The translations under genes and the position numbers were made by a program. Shown one piece after another: positions 48,948-60,342 of a stretch of DNA of 64,000 bases. Source of the stretch: Sipunculus nudus (taxonomy: Eukaryota > Annelida > Sipuncula > Golfingiida > Sipunculidae); assembly GCA_026874595.1 (NCBI GenBank), contig CM049322.1, positions 47,029,840-47,093,839 of the forward strand. The letters are read 5' to 3'. The first letter of the stretch is position 1; each line of letters starts with the position of its first letter. The notes beneath the pieces are model-generated. The model did not search any database and was not told the DNA's origin. It worked only from the letters and a program-made list of their open reading frames with translations.

Positions 48948-49376
48948 AATATATATATATATTACATGCACCGGTGGAAAATCCACGGTTCTATCAGCTA
49001 ATTCTGTAAAAAAAATAGTTTTATAATGCGCTTGTAGGGACTGAATGTCTCATATTTAAAACCTCCACTTTTCGCAGTGACTTTTTTATCATTTTTGTCC
49101 ACTTACATGATATAAAGATTGTGCTAAAATTGTTAACTTATTGCATTTGTGTGTGTTTAACATACACATTGATTTGATGAAGCGGTCATAATAAATTCAC
49201 TCTTTTAGCTGACCTGGGCGGATCTGTGTTTCATTAACCACATCATCTGGCCGGGCGTGTTTGACATAGAAGTACCGTGGGAAAAAGCTCCAAAGCTGAG
49301 GGCTCTGAAAGCCAGAGTCGAGGCCATACCAGAGATCGCTGATTGGATCAAGAAGAGGCCACAGACTCAGTACTAA
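45958..49376 (+). CDS. glutathione S-transferase, sigma-like, copy B
   Basis: Five coding exons: 45958-46096, 47528-47620, 48246-48361, 48645-48755 and 49209-49376. Each has the same length and phase as in copy A, giving 208 residues ending TQY. Tyr8, Pro54 and QSHAI are all present, and no stop or frameshift is seen. Differences from A include LELEADEWKEYKPS for LEYKSKEWNEYKPS at the end of exon 1, ADTLQDLVQPLGEIF in the third exon, and several changes in the last two exons. The third-exon donor is ATA|GTGGGT, having lost the G at -1 seen in A (AAG|GTGGGT), so its splicing may be weaker. AATAAA lies at 49456-49461. The BEL/Pao element sits about 450 bases downstream. Confidence 0.92.
48902..48961. 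repeat. (TA)n microsatellite, GST-B intron 5
   Basis: A TA run with small interruptions, between GST-B coding exons 4 and 5. Confidence 0.9.
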
Positions 49377-49828
49377 AAACCCGAAATAGAGGACAAGAAT
49401 TTTTTTCATTAAAAATTTACCGATTTTGAGTTCCACTCGCTCATTTATTTACAGAAATAAATTAAACATTATTACATTTTATTTTTCTATGTTGTTTTAA
49501 ACTGTTCAATACAACATTTCGTTCTTATCATTTTTTTTCTCCTCTTTATGTGAATGTTTCATCACATATTTAAAAAAATATGATGGAAAATAAAGTCTTC
49601 CCATCAATACTGATTTAGCAAAAGAGTTTCTCACTGAAAGAGAGTGTTTTGGGTAGAAACAACCACTGGCGAGAGGGTACATACTGAGTCAGGGGGTTCA
49701 TTCCTGAGGGTCAGCAGTCGTCGTAGTCGCCCCACCGGAGAACGCTTAACCAACATGGTCTAAGGGCAAAGATATATAAACATATAAATTTTGATTTAAT
49801 GATACGCAACATCGATACGGTTACTGAT

Positions 49829-50111
49829 TGTTGTGGATTCCGATGTGAAACAGATTTATTAATTCATTAATTAGCGTCAATTATTATCATGTCAATGTGC
49901 ACCAGAAATATTATCCATATTTAAATGTAAGTTTTTGTTTTGGTCAGGCTATGTTTCTATTGCCGGAACCTTCATCTAATAAATCACTTCCGGAAATGTC
50001 TGAGAGCCGTTGAAGTCGTTTTGAGGAACGTGGGTGTTTGTGAATCTGTTTTGAGGCAGAATAAATGGAGGACGAGCTATCTCGAAGTGGACAGAAGGAG
50101 ACCTCGCTACA
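49829..50111 (+). repeat. 5' LTR of the BEL/Pao element
   Basis: It starts TGTTGTGGATTCCGATGT and ends CGCTACA. It matches the LTR at 55808-56087 closely, roughly nine bases in ten by eye, with diverged last 30 bases. Confidence 0.9.
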
Positions 50112-50129
50112 TGGTGCTAAGACTCGGGA
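50112..50129 (+). other. primer-binding site
   Basis: TGGTGCTAAGACTCGGGA directly follows the 5' LTR. TGG is the expected complement of a tRNA CCA end. Confidence 0.7.
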
Positions 50130-50257
50130 AAGGCAAGAATATTGGTTTATTTAGTCAAATTGCCTTTTTGTAAAACTAGCTCCTCCATTGCTTCGTGGTA
50201 GTGGGCGATAATGTGTGAGTTTCGTCGTCCCCGCAACACACAGTGTTATTGCGTTTG

Positions 50258-51053
50258 TAGTCGTCCGTGCGCCTTGTTGTGGTAGTTATAGGCTACATAT
50301 TTGGTTTGAGACTGTAGTCGTCCGTGCGCCTTGCTGTGATAGGTGGAGGCTACATATTTGGTTTGAGACCATAGTCGTCCGTGCGCCTGGTTATGATAGG
50401 CGGAGGCTACATATTTGGTTTGAGAATGTAGTCGTCCGTGCGCCTTGTTGTGGTAGTTGGAGACTACATATTTGGTTTGAGACTGTAGTCGTCCGTGCGC
50501 CTTGCTGTGATAGGTGGAGGCTACATATGTGTTTTGAGACTGTAGTCGTCCGTGCGCCTTCTTGTGATAGGTGGAGGCTACATATGTGTTTTGAGACTGT
50601 AGTCGTCCGTGCGCCTTCTTGTGATATGTGGAGGCTACATATTTGGTTTGAGACTGTAGTCGTCCGTGCCCCTTGCTGTGATAGGTGGAGGCTACATATG
50701 TGTTTTGAGACTGTAGTCGTCCGTGCGCCTTCTTGTGATAGGTTGAGGCTACATATGTGTTTTGAGACTGTAGTCGTCCGTGCGCCTTGTTGTGATAGGT
50801 GGAGGCTACATATTTGGGTTGAAACTGTAGTCGTCCGTGCGCCTTGTTGTGATAGGTGGAGGCTGCATATTTGGTATGAGACTGTAGTCGGCCCTGCGCC
50901 TTGTTGTGATAGGTGGAGGCTACATATTTGATTTGAGACTGTAGTCGTCCGTGCGCCTTGTTGTGGTAGTTGGAGGCTACATATTTGGTTTCGGACTGGA
51001 GTCGTCCGTGCGCCAAATTGTGATAGGTGGAGGCTACTTATTCAGTCAGAGAC
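50258..51053 (+). repeat. 57-bp minisatellite in the retrotransposon leader
   Basis: About 14 copies of a unit starting TAGTCGTCCGTGCGCC and containing GGAGGCTACATATTTGG. As 57 is 19 codons, one frame on each strand stays open (plus 50215-50931, minus 50246-51016), each giving a 19-residue repeat. It lies between the primer-binding site and gag, where no coding is expected. Confidence 0.9.
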
Positions 51054-51347
51054 TCAAGTTGTGTAAGTACCACTTGTGTGCGTCATACACACTCCAGAAC
51101 TGAGAGTTGTTTTTTTTTTTTTTTTTTTTTGTCACACTTTTGGAACTTTGGTTAAATTGGCTACCGTGTGATTGTCACCACAGTATCAGAAATATATTAG
51201 AACATAAGTGTGTTGAGGAACTATTCAAGGCGAGTAGTTCTAGTACATGACCTTTTGTTGTAACATTGCGTGTCGTTTAATGCACACTGTGTAGGCGCAG
51301 TGTGAGGATACACGTGAACGTTATGTTTTCCTTGTGACAAATCAACC

Positions 51348-51595
51348 ATGTCGCTGGACGTGAAAAGAGTGCGTGCAGGTGCCCGTGGATGGGCTAACCG
51401 TGCGTCCAAAAATCTGCAACAGCTTGTCGACAAAGCGGACATTGATATTCACTATTTAAGGGATGCTGTTGAGGAGCTGGATAAACGCTTGGATACACTG
51501 GACGATGCTTAGTTTAATGTTGAAATGCAGTTATCCGAGGAGGAACCGTCCGTGGATATTGACGAGGCTGCTGATTTTAGGGAAAAGTGCCGAAT
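51348..51595 (+). pseudogene. gag N-terminal remnant
   Basis: An ATG at 51348 opens a 54-codon frame starting MSLDVKRVRAG and rich in charged helical residues, stopped at 51510-51512. The same frame reads on as acidic sequence (QLSEEEPSVDIDEA) until the 44-bp repeats. It resembles the coiled start of Pao-type gag. Confidence 0.55.
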
Positions 51596-51812
51596 GCTGC
51601 GAATTCTAGCTATGAAAATGATATGTTCCCAGGAGGGATGCTGCGAATTCTAGCTATGAAAATGATATGTTCCCAGGAGGGATGCTGCGAATTCTAGCTA
51701 TGAAAATGATATGTTCCCAGGAGGGATGCTGCGAATTCTAGCTATGAAAATGATATGTTCCCAGGAGGGATGCTGCGAATTCTAGCTATGAAAATGATAT
51801 GTTCCCAGGAGT
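51596..51812 (+). repeat. 44-bp tandem repeat, five copies
   Basis: Identical or near-identical copies starting GCTGCGAATTCTAGC at 51596, 51640, 51684, 51728 and 51772. As 44 is not a multiple of three, the expansion destroys the gag frame. Copy identity suggests it is recent. Confidence 0.95.
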
Positions 51813-52461
51813 CTACAGTAGCAAGTGATGGTAATTTATCATAGATGTCTCAGTCAGTTGACGCAAAACTGCCAAACTCCCTACTTTCAGTGGTGAACCA
51901 ACTGAATGGCCTTTGTTTTAGGACCAGTTTAAGGATATTGTACATGATTCTGGATTGTCTGATGTCGCTAAGTTTTCCTAAGTACTCTCTTTACTCAAGG
52001 GTGAGGTTAAGCTGGCTGTTCAAGGACTATCACTTACTGCTAAGCATTTTCAGATAGCTTTTGACCTGCTCAAGAAAAGGTATGGTAAAAGGTGTTGAAT
52101 ATAAATGTTAGTTCAAGATCATCTGTCAGTAATCTTTGGAGGTAACAAGACATGTTACTGAGTAATATTCGAAGCTAAGAGACACTTGATGTCAAGGGTG
52201 AGCAGTATGGGGTGATTTTGACTCCTCTTATTTTATCGCGTTTACCACAAGACTTACGTTTGGAATGGGTCAGACAAGGTGAATGTCATGAGTCAGAAAT
52301 GCAGTTTTTACTTGACTTCCTTCGTGGCGAAATCTAGAGCCGAGAGCAGTATCAGACATTTCGTGTTACGACGTTAGACTCTGAGAAAAAAGCCTTCTCA
52401 CAACCTTCCTACTGGTGCTGCCCTGCACTCGTCTTCACTGACCTCAGTAGGTGGCGTCACG

Positions 52462-52998
52462 TGTAAATGCTCCCCTTGTCATAAATCCCATGCCACTGAG
52501 CGCTGCTGGGATCTTAAAAGGTTGTCCCCCGAGGAACGCAAGGACAAAATACAACAAGCTGGACTCTGTTTTAGGTGTATTGTAAAGGGTCACTCTGCTA
52601 AAGAGTGTTTGAAGAAATGTGCTAAATGTAATGGGAGGCATCACCTTTTATTGTGTGGAATACAAGTCACTAAGAAGCCGGAATCTCCTGTACGTTCTCA
52701 ATCAAAATCTAATGCACCAATCCTTGACCTTGATCAAAATACTCAGCAGCTCAGAGCAGCTAGTAATGTTAATATGTCCCACAATTTCCTTGAAAACGTG
52801 TTTTTTCAACAGACGACCTGTGGACTTCTTTCTGGCACTAAAGGGATCCATGAGGCTACAGTGTTATTTGACACGGGTTCTAATAGGTCATATGTGTCTT
52901 CCGCCTTAATTGAAAAAATTGGCCCGGAATGGGTTTCTACTGCCTGGGTCTCTTATTGCCCCTTTGGTTCTAAAAAAATCCTGGTGAATCAAACTTAA
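52462..52998 (+). pseudogene. gag zinc knuckles and start of aspartic protease
   Basis: Three cysteine/histidine knuckles in a row: CSPCHKSHATERC, CFRCIVKGHSAKEC and CAKCNGRHHLLLC. Then follows a retropepsin-like TVLFDTGSNRSYVS with the catalytic Asp-Thr-Gly. The frame stops at 52998. Confidence 0.8.
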
Positions 52999-53051
52999 GG
53001 AACATATTCAAGTTAAACCTTAAAGATGTTAATGGCTCTTTTGTTTCAGTT

Positions 53052-53635
53052 TTGGCCACAGGGATACCAAGCATTTGTTCTCCTATATACTGCCCCCAGG
53101 TCACAGATGAGATACTACAAACCTTTGGTCAATTTGCATTTAAGACCAAGAAAAATAGTCGAATTAATGTAGATATTTTACTTGGGTTAGATGTGTATTG
53201 GAAGCTAGTAATTGCAAACACAAGATACATTAGGCCAGGTTTAGCTGCACAGGAGACTGTGTTTTGGTAGATTCTTTCTGGCACTGGGATGAATCCATAA
53301 GCAAGGTACCTGCTGTATCAGGCTCAGGGCATCAATTGTTATGCTTAAGTAATGTCTCTGATAAAACATTGCATAAATTCTGGGAGCTTGAATCTGTTGG
53401 CATTACAGATGACATGTCTAAAGATACTGATCATGTACTTTCAGATTTCATACGGCAGGTAAACTTTTCAGATGGCCGTTATCAGGTTCCATTGCCATGG
53501 AAATCAGCTGAGGTCAAAGGTAAAGTCATGAATAATGCGAAATTAGCAAGGAAACGCCTCGACAGTTTGTGTAAGCAGTTAGCCAAAACCCCTGATTTAG
53601 AACATCGCTATCAGGAAGTATTTACAGACATGTAG
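53052..53635 (+). pseudogene. protease C-terminus and linker to reverse transcriptase
   Basis: Two overlapping frames (to 53270 and 53264-53635). Motifs NVDILLGLDVYW, FWELESVGI and FSDGRYQVPLPWK are those seen before the reverse transcriptase in Pao polyproteins. There is a frame change near 53.27 kb and a stop at 53633-53635. Confidence 0.75.
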
Positions 53636-53730
53636 AACTCTGGTATCATTGAGGAAATTCCTGCAGGTGAGTTGGTTACCCCTCATCCTACATTTTGCTT
53701 ACCCCATAGACCTGCCCTAAGAGTAGATAG

Positions 53731-54225
53731 TTAACCACTAAAGTTAGACCTGTCTTTGAAGCATCTGCCGAAGGATATAATGGCATATCTCTGAACGATT
53801 GTATAGAAACAGGACCTGGCTTGATACCCAACTTGGTCAGCATTCATATTCGTTTTAGGAGATGGAAGGTAGCCATTACTGCAGATAATACAAAGGCTTT
53901 TCTCCAGATCCGGGTTACGAACTGTGACCAAGATGTGGAAAGATTCCTTTTAAAAGTTTATAATTCGGAAAGAATCATGAGGTTAGTCAGAGTCTTATTC
54001 GGGAATCGTGCCAGTCCTTTCCTCTTAAATGCAACTGCCATGTTTCACCTAAAGACTGTTCCAGATACACGTGTTGTACATGAGCTGAAAGATAACATGT
54101 ATGTTGATGACTGGCTGTCAGGGGCCGATGACGATTTGGAAGCCTGTAGCATGGTTGTGGAAGCGTCCAGCATCATGGAAAAGCTGATATGTCATTTTCA
54201 AAATGGTGTTCTAACAGTGAAGTAG
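53731..54225 (+). pseudogene. reverse transcriptase remnant
   Basis: It includes KVRPVFEASAEG, the first catalytic block ITADNTKAFLQI (usual Asp replaced in context but ADN-KAF recognisable) and the second block MYVDDWLSGADD with the YVDD core. A stop precedes it at 53728-53730 and the frame ends at 54225; the thumb continues in other frames (54189-54374). Confidence 0.85.
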
Positions 54226-54376
54226 TTTCTGAAATGTTGAACACAAAATTTAAGGGCAAAAGCCTAGATACTAGTTCCCTAAAGGTTTTGGGTCTTCAGT
54301 GGATAGCAGGAAGAGATAGCTTTTCTTTTGACGAAATCAAAATTCCTGAATATATTCTAGTACAAAGAGAGTAGTC

Positions 54377-54709
54377 TTGAGTTTTGTGTCAAGGGTATTT
54401 GACCCTTCGGGGTTCATTGCTCCCTTTGTTATGCAAGGGAAATGTTTTTTCCAAGATATCTGGAGAATAGGATTCCTCTCGGATGATGAACGTCCTGATA
54501 ACATGAAGAAACAATTCCTTCAATGGATTAAGGACCTAGAAAAGCTAAAGTCCTGGTATATTCCTAGAACATACTCATATTAGGGTTGGAAAGACAGTCA
54601 TGATATCACTCTTAATGCTTTCGGGGATGCGAGTGAGAAAGCTTTTGGGGCATGTGTGTACATTATAGCCAAGTCAAGGCTCTTTCCCCTTTGCAGTGAC
54701 TGGTTTTGA
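54377..54709 (+). pseudogene. connection region and truncated RNase H
   Basis: SRVFDPSGFIAPFVMQGK followed, after a stop at 54581-54583, by LNAFGDASEKAFGACVYI, the start of the RNase H-like domain. The rest of RNase H is missing, and integrase sequence follows at once. Confidence 0.7.
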
Positions 54710-55185
54710 CCACGCAAGACCTTTATATTGTGCAGATCACCCGAGACACAAGTTTTATGTTATTATTCACGTTTGGAGTGGTGAGGGCTCTGCATATTGA
54801 GCTGGTGAATTCACTGTCATCAGACGATAGCACTTTAGCTTTATGGCGATTTATTTCACGGCGTGGATTGCCTTCTGTATTGTATTCAGATAATGCCAGA
54901 TCATTCAAAGCAGCTTATTGTAAAATGATAAGTATATATTGGACACTTAGTCCCAAGTGGAAATACATAGTTTCTAGGGCCCCCTGGTGGGGAGGATGGT
55001 GGGAGAGATTGGTAAGAACAATCAAGTTAGCACTAAGAAAGACACTAGGTACAAGGGCGCTTACTAGATGCGAATTAGAAACAACTCTACAAGAAGTTGA
55101 AGCAAGCATCATTTCTAGGCCCTTGACATTTGCAGGTGATGATGTATCAGCTACAAATCAGGACTTCACGTTTCCAGCCTGCTGA
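54706..55185 (+). pseudogene. integrase core remnant
   Basis: VVRALHIELVNSLSSDD, YSDNARSFKAAY and WWGGWWERLVRTIK are typical of the Pao integrase (rve) core. The zinc-binding domain and the start of the core are absent, so several hundred residues of pol are deleted between RNase H and here. Confidence 0.85.
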
Positions 55186-55333
55186 GGTAAGTAATGAGGA
55201 TTTATAAGACGACATAGACTTGTTAATTATGGACAAAGCTAGGAAGCAGTTATTAGATCATTTCTGGTTGTTATGGAGAAATAACTATATTAGACAGCTA
55301 CCTCCCTGTATGGGATCCGAGGCGTAAGGTAAG

Positions 55334-55612
55334 TTGAAACAGGGTCCTGTGGTGCTTTTCCGGAATGCGGACAGGTTTCGATCACAGTGGCCTTTAGGCG
55401 TGGTGAATGAGGTATTTCCTGGTAAAGATGAAAATATGAGAGCTGTTAGTGTTAAAACAGCCAAAGGAATGTTCATTAGACCCATTCTGTTGCTACACAA
55501 GTTAGAGGTCACTGCTCAGCCGGGTGAAATAACACCACAGCCTCATGAATCATCCAAATCCCAGTCCCAGGAATCAGTCAGAACAACCCACCTGATCAGT
55601 CCCAGGGTATAA
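55334..55612 (+). pseudogene. pol C-terminal domain (DUF5641-like)
   Basis: GPVVLFRNADRFRSQWPLGV and the following KTAKGMFIRPILLLHKLE match the usual end of Pao polyproteins, in a frame separate from the integrase remnant. Confidence 0.8.
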
Positions 55613-55807
55613 GTGATTCTGTTGATCCCATCTCCATGACAAGATATGGCAGACAAATTAAACCTGTCCAAAGGCTGGGCTTTTAAGGTCCATCTTTCAA
55701 CTCCATATTATATTGTTTTATATGTATATTTAATGAAAGTTATGCTCTGGTTACTTCAATAATGCTCATATTAGTGTTGGAGTGTAACCCTCCAACAGGT
55801 GGGAGAA

Positions 55808-56087
55808 TGTTGTGGATTCCGATGTAAAACAGGTTAATTAATTCATTAATTAGCGTCAAGTATTATCACGTCAATGTGCACCAGTAATATTATCCATGTT
55901 TAGATGTAAGTTTTTGTTTAGGTCACGCTCAGTTTCTATTGCCGGAACCTTGCAACTAATAAATCACTTCCGGAAACGTCTGAGAGCCGTTGAAGTCGTT
56001 TTGAGGAACGTCTCTGTTTGTGAATCTGTTTTGAGGCAGAATAAATGGAGGACGAGCTAGTAGTGGACAATAACGAGAACCTCTACA
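55808..56087 (+). repeat. 3' LTR of the BEL/Pao element
   Basis: It starts TGTTGTGG just after the polypurine stretch AGGTGGGAGAA (55797-55807) and ends CTCTACA before the CTTAT flank. Confidence 0.9.
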
Positions 56088-56723
56088 CTTATACGTTATG
56101 CGTGCTGTACCATCCTATCCTTTGAACCATGTAGTGATAACCGACTCGTGTCAAGTTTTTAGGGACTCGGTTTTCGACTGGAGGGTCCTGGAATCGGACT
56201 TTCACTCGAGCTCGGAGGTAAAGACTCGATAAAACAGACTGAGTTCATATCGAGTCCAACAAAAAAAACTGTGTCACATATTATAAAGACTATTACACAT
56301 GTGCGAATAACTAACAGAATAATACAAATTAAAAATACTCTATATACCAAGCTTTGCTCAGCATCGGGAGCTATTAATATTATTAATCATTATTAATAAA
56401 CAAACGCGGAAACTGCTTTAAAACCATATGATATTCTGAAATTTTCATTTTAAGGCTATCTGTATTGGATTTAGACTTAGGTTCAAAAAGACTCGGACTC
56501 GAAAGAGGTTGACACAGACTTGTACTTCAAGGACTCGGAATTGAACTCAAGTGGCCTGAATTCTGACTTGCCAGACTCGGATGGTGTGGACTTGACTTCA
56601 TCACTGAATGAAACACAAAAACTGCAAACAAATATACACAGGTTATACTGTTAACCTAATCTATAATCTGAGACATATAATTGATATAGTTGACTTTTGT
56701 TTATTAACCTTTTAAGACATATA

Positions 56724-57136
56724 TGTTACGTAGACAAATTATTCAGGGGAAAATACTGGGCCGGTCCGGGATTCGAACTCATGTCGGTGACACACGTTCC
56801 AACCGCTTCGCTAGCTTCACTAGCTAGACAGTTCGGTCCGCTTTTATGTCACCCCGTAACACACCCCCTATAAAGAGCGTTCTGCAATCAGAGCAAGACT
56901 AATTATCCCAGGAGTCACACTTTGGTGAGCCTATTCCCTGGGCCACAAAGTTAACCGTCACATTGGACGAGCCCCCGTTTTGTTACGAAGACCAATTATT
57001 CAGGGGAAAATACTGGGCTGATCCGGAATTCGAACCCATGTCGGCGGCGCACATCTCCGGCGTTCCAACCGCTTCGCTAGTAAAGCAAGCTTCACTAGCG
57101 AGACAGTTCGGTCCTCTTTTATGTCACCCCGTAACA
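56724..57136. mobile_element. TRIM-like element with tRNA-like boxes in its terminal repeats
   Basis: Two direct repeats, 56724-56861 and 56981-57136, both begin TGTTACG and end CGTAACA, separated by 119 bases (CTATAAAGAGCG...GACGAGCCCCCG). Unit A lacks the block (TTATATAAGATCACG near 36.73 kb). Read on the minus strand, each repeat has TAGCGAAGCGGTTGGAACG (A-box-like) and, about 25 bases on, a GTTCGAAT-type B box. It could be a miniature LTR element or a duplicated SINE. Confidence 0.5.
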
Positions 57137-57364
57137 TGTAAGATCAAGTGTTGCAGTATGATTGACCGGATATAGAACGTATAAACATATATTTTATATA
57201 CAGTTCACGGTGCTTCCGTCGTGTGATAACGACGATACACTTATGTTACGGTCTTCCTTATTGTTCATGAAATCACTTCCCACAGGGCTTTTAGATTTCC
57301 GATTAGTTGTATTGTTGTTAAAACTCTGTATTTTAATGATTGCTTTTTGTTCTTTACAAGGAAA

Positions 57365-57605
57365 ATAAAGTATTAGAGGCCTTGACTGCTGAGTTGTAAA
57401 ACGCTCGGTCTTCTACGCTGGCGACCCGGTTTTGCTTCCCGGCGTGGCATTGACAGTGGGTTGAAGTGGGCCGTCCCAGGTCTGCGGTTTTCTCCGGGAC
57501 TATCGTTTTTTTCTCCACCTTTACCGACTTCCAACCGTCAACTTAAGGGCCAAGGAGAGTGCCTCGTATTAGTTATTATAGCTGGATGTACAATCCATGT
57601 AAAAT
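57365..57605 (+). mobile_element. tRNA-derived SINE, end of unit B
   Basis: A diverged counterpart of 36955-37195: CTGAGTTGTAAAACGCTCGG, GACAGTGGGTTGAAGTGGG, GGTTTTCTCC and an AAAATAAATAAAG tail. The B box is worn (GGTTTTGCTTCCC). Confidence 0.6.
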
Positions 57606-59731
57606 AAATAAAGTTTATATATTAAATAAAGCAGTTAATCTATCAATCAGTTAATCAGCAGCTATTTGGATGAACTGAAAACATTGATCGGAACAAATAA
57701 ACAATGCAGTAGCAAATGAATTAAATCGGATCGTACACATTTATTGTCCTAAAGTCGAACAACATTTCTTTTTTTTTTCAAATTCAGATTCAGAAAATTC
57801 TGCTCACACCTGCTGACATATTTTCTTATTTTCTATTTGTGCAAGATATGAGCCATATTATTTATTTGCATATTTATTACATGATGAAAACGTGTGCAAT
57901 ATTTGATCATGATAGATGTAACGGTTGTTGAAATATGTGGTAGCCGTCGGGGCGTCAATACATGGTTAATTCTAGCAAAAGGGGATTTCTCATTTAACTA
58001 TTATATATATGAGCTTGGTTTGGAATTAATCTTATCTGAAAACATAATACATTGTATCAAGCACCTATACTAAGCTGTGCTATGTTTAAAATGGGTCACA
58101 TATATATACTTCAGAAAAATGAGACATTTCAATATTAATTGAGTCCCCACCCAACCTGTAAAATTCGATTTACCCCTCTCCGTCTGAGTAACAGAGAATG
58201 ACCGGTTGATAGTGGACGTTGCACCACTGCATTTATTAGTTCATAGATTGAGCAAATATACCGAGCGAAACTAACAAATAACCGCCTTCATGTGCAAAAC
58301 ACCAGATTACAGCTTTGCACGTGATTACGACTCGGGATTGTGAGAAACATTAAATAATATTTTATATAAATTCCAGAATGTATTTCTGAGCTACATACAG
58401 TTGCAGCCACCGTAATAGACAAAAAAAAGATAATGCGTGATGAGAACTGACTTAACTGACACGGGAGGGATTAGATAAGAACAAAAATGACACCTTATTA
58501 ATAAATAACTCTAAGTACCGTGACTCAGCGTTTTCCTCTAAGATCGAGAGAGTAGGGGTACATGTGAGTGTGTGCATGCGTGCATGTGTGTCCACGTTTG
58601 TGTGGTTAAGTACATATATGGGATTTGTGCAAACGTACAAACACTGTCTTGGCTAAATACTTGTTATTACAATTAATTGAATAATACGATAGGTTTTGGG
58701 ATTCTGTAACATATATTATATATATGTTACAGAATTAAAGATACTACGCAAGAAGGACGCGGTCTTGACACCCCCCCCCCAAACTCTTTAACATCCGCAG
58801 CAACCTTCATTATAATTTTACGGTGTGGACCCTCCCCCCCCCCCCCCCCTTCCGGACATACGGACCATTTCTTTATGGTTTTGTCATTAATCGTCCTTGG
58901 TGGGACCCCTCATTGGTCTAAATAGGTTTGATGATGAGGTGACAAACATTTTACTTGGAACAAACAATTTACTTGCTTATAGTTATACGTAATTTATATG
59001 TAAGGCAGCATATTTCGTACAACATATTTCAGCCAATGAGTAATACTATATGCTAGAAACTGAAAACGACGAACTCAAATATATCAAGGCAGCTTTATAA
59101 TATGCAACACATCTGCCATTTATATTTTATATATACTATATGCCAAACACAGGTAATTGTTGATTATTGAAGGTTCAAATGTTATTAATGTTCTTTTTTT
59201 TTCAATAAAACCATTGTGTTTATTGTTTAACATTCCATATAGTTTTACTCTTGTTTTAATGTACTCTGAATTGTATATGATTGTTACCTGTTGTCAACAA
59301 GGGAAACAGAAATCATGCAACCAATCGATAGTTTTTAGCATTTAGCATTTGTAACATTTACCTGGCATTTTATTAACAAGAGAGTAAACAAAGATGGCGT
59401 ACACAGAATCTAATTTTTGCCTGTTAATCCTATCATCAATAATTGTGCAAGCTGAACAGTGAACGATGGACAGCTGACGCTAGACTCCTCGCCCTCGCAT
59501 AAGTTCATAAAATAGGTTAAAAATATTGATCGAAACAATCAGACAATACACAAGCAAATTAATAATCACGATAGATCACTCTTCCTCTGACAGGGGTTAC
59601 AAACATGAACTTTAGAATTAATACAAGTGAAGCCTGATTCAGCATTTCCCACAGAAAAAAACAGCCATCTGGCCATGACCAATAGCACGTGGGACGTTGT
59701 GCAACATACATCGTCACGGGACAAGTGAGTG

Positions 59732-59791
59732 TATATAAACCTGCACGCGGCCACGATACCATTAGCCGACGACTCTCCTGGAGCGATACAG
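59732..59791 (+). promoter_or_regulatory. putative core promoter and non-coding exon 1 of GST-C
   Basis: TATATAAA at 59732-59739, a stronger TATA box than in A or B, then CGACTCTCCTGGAGCGATACAG with a GTGAGC donor at 59792. It would join the acceptor at 62185. The upstream bZIP palindrome is changed to TTGTGCAA. Confidence 0.5.
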
Positions 59792-60287
59792 GTGAGCATA
59801 GCAAATTATGTTAACTCCTTTCCCGGGTCAGTGTTAGCCGGGTTTCGAAAGACATGTGACTGGCTTTAGCGCCGACTGCACTTAAGTCAGCAGTCCTCTT
59901 CTGGGTCATTTGCCGCAGACGGTGTGTGTAATAGATCCCGTACCGTGTAACTGATACCTTAATCGTCTTGCTTAATGTTGTTCTAGGTAATGAGCAGGGC
60001 AAGCAGTGAATGTAAGATTTTTCAGTGGCACTTTAAAGGAGGATTTATATTCGTTATATGATTATCTGTCTATTCTGACAGGTTTTGCATGTATAGGCAT
60101 TAATTGTTTCTAATGCGCAAGGCTTATAAACGCTATATAGTTAAACCTGCCCCGCCAATACTATAAACGGACCACCAAACACAATTCATTGGGTATCTGG
60201 CCCTAAACTGAATGCCCTCTGCAAATATGTCCAGTGTCCCTAGTAGCACATCGGTAAATCTCTGAAAATAGAAAAAAAATCGTCGAC

Positions 60288-60290
<3 letters not shown>

Positions 60291-60340
<50 letters not shown>
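60291..60340. repeat. (TA)n microsatellite, unit C
   Basis: About 25 TA dinucleotides in GST-C intron 1. Confidence 0.95.

Positions 60341-60342
<2 letters not shown>

Larger units (their letters stand above)
49829..56087 (+). mobile_element. BEL/Pao LTR retrotransposon, degenerate
   Basis: A 6.26-kb element with two LTRs, a primer-binding site, gag-pol remnants and a polypurine tract, inserted in GST unit B. Flanks CTGAT (49824-49828) and CTTAT (56088-56092) look like a 5-bp target duplication with one change. Unit A carries the empty site near 36.11 kb (CACTGATATGATATGCG). The order zinc knuckles, aspartic protease, reverse transcriptase, RNase H start, integrase, C-terminal domain is that of the Pao branch. 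Several stops, frame changes and a deletion make it non-functional. Confidence 0.9.
37311..57720 (+). repeat. tandem segmental duplication, unit B (GST copy 2)
   Basis: Homologous to unit A but about 9 kb longer. The excess is mostly accounted for by three insertions with empty sites in A: 37770-39651, 49829-56087 and 56724-57136. The SINE at 44.85 kb, whose core but not head is present in A, adds further difference. Confidence 0.85.

Noticed and set aside
50215-51016. Long plus and minus frames with 19-residue repeats
   Set aside because: They come from a 57-bp satellite in the retrotransposon leader; frames on both strands are open only because 57 is a multiple of three.
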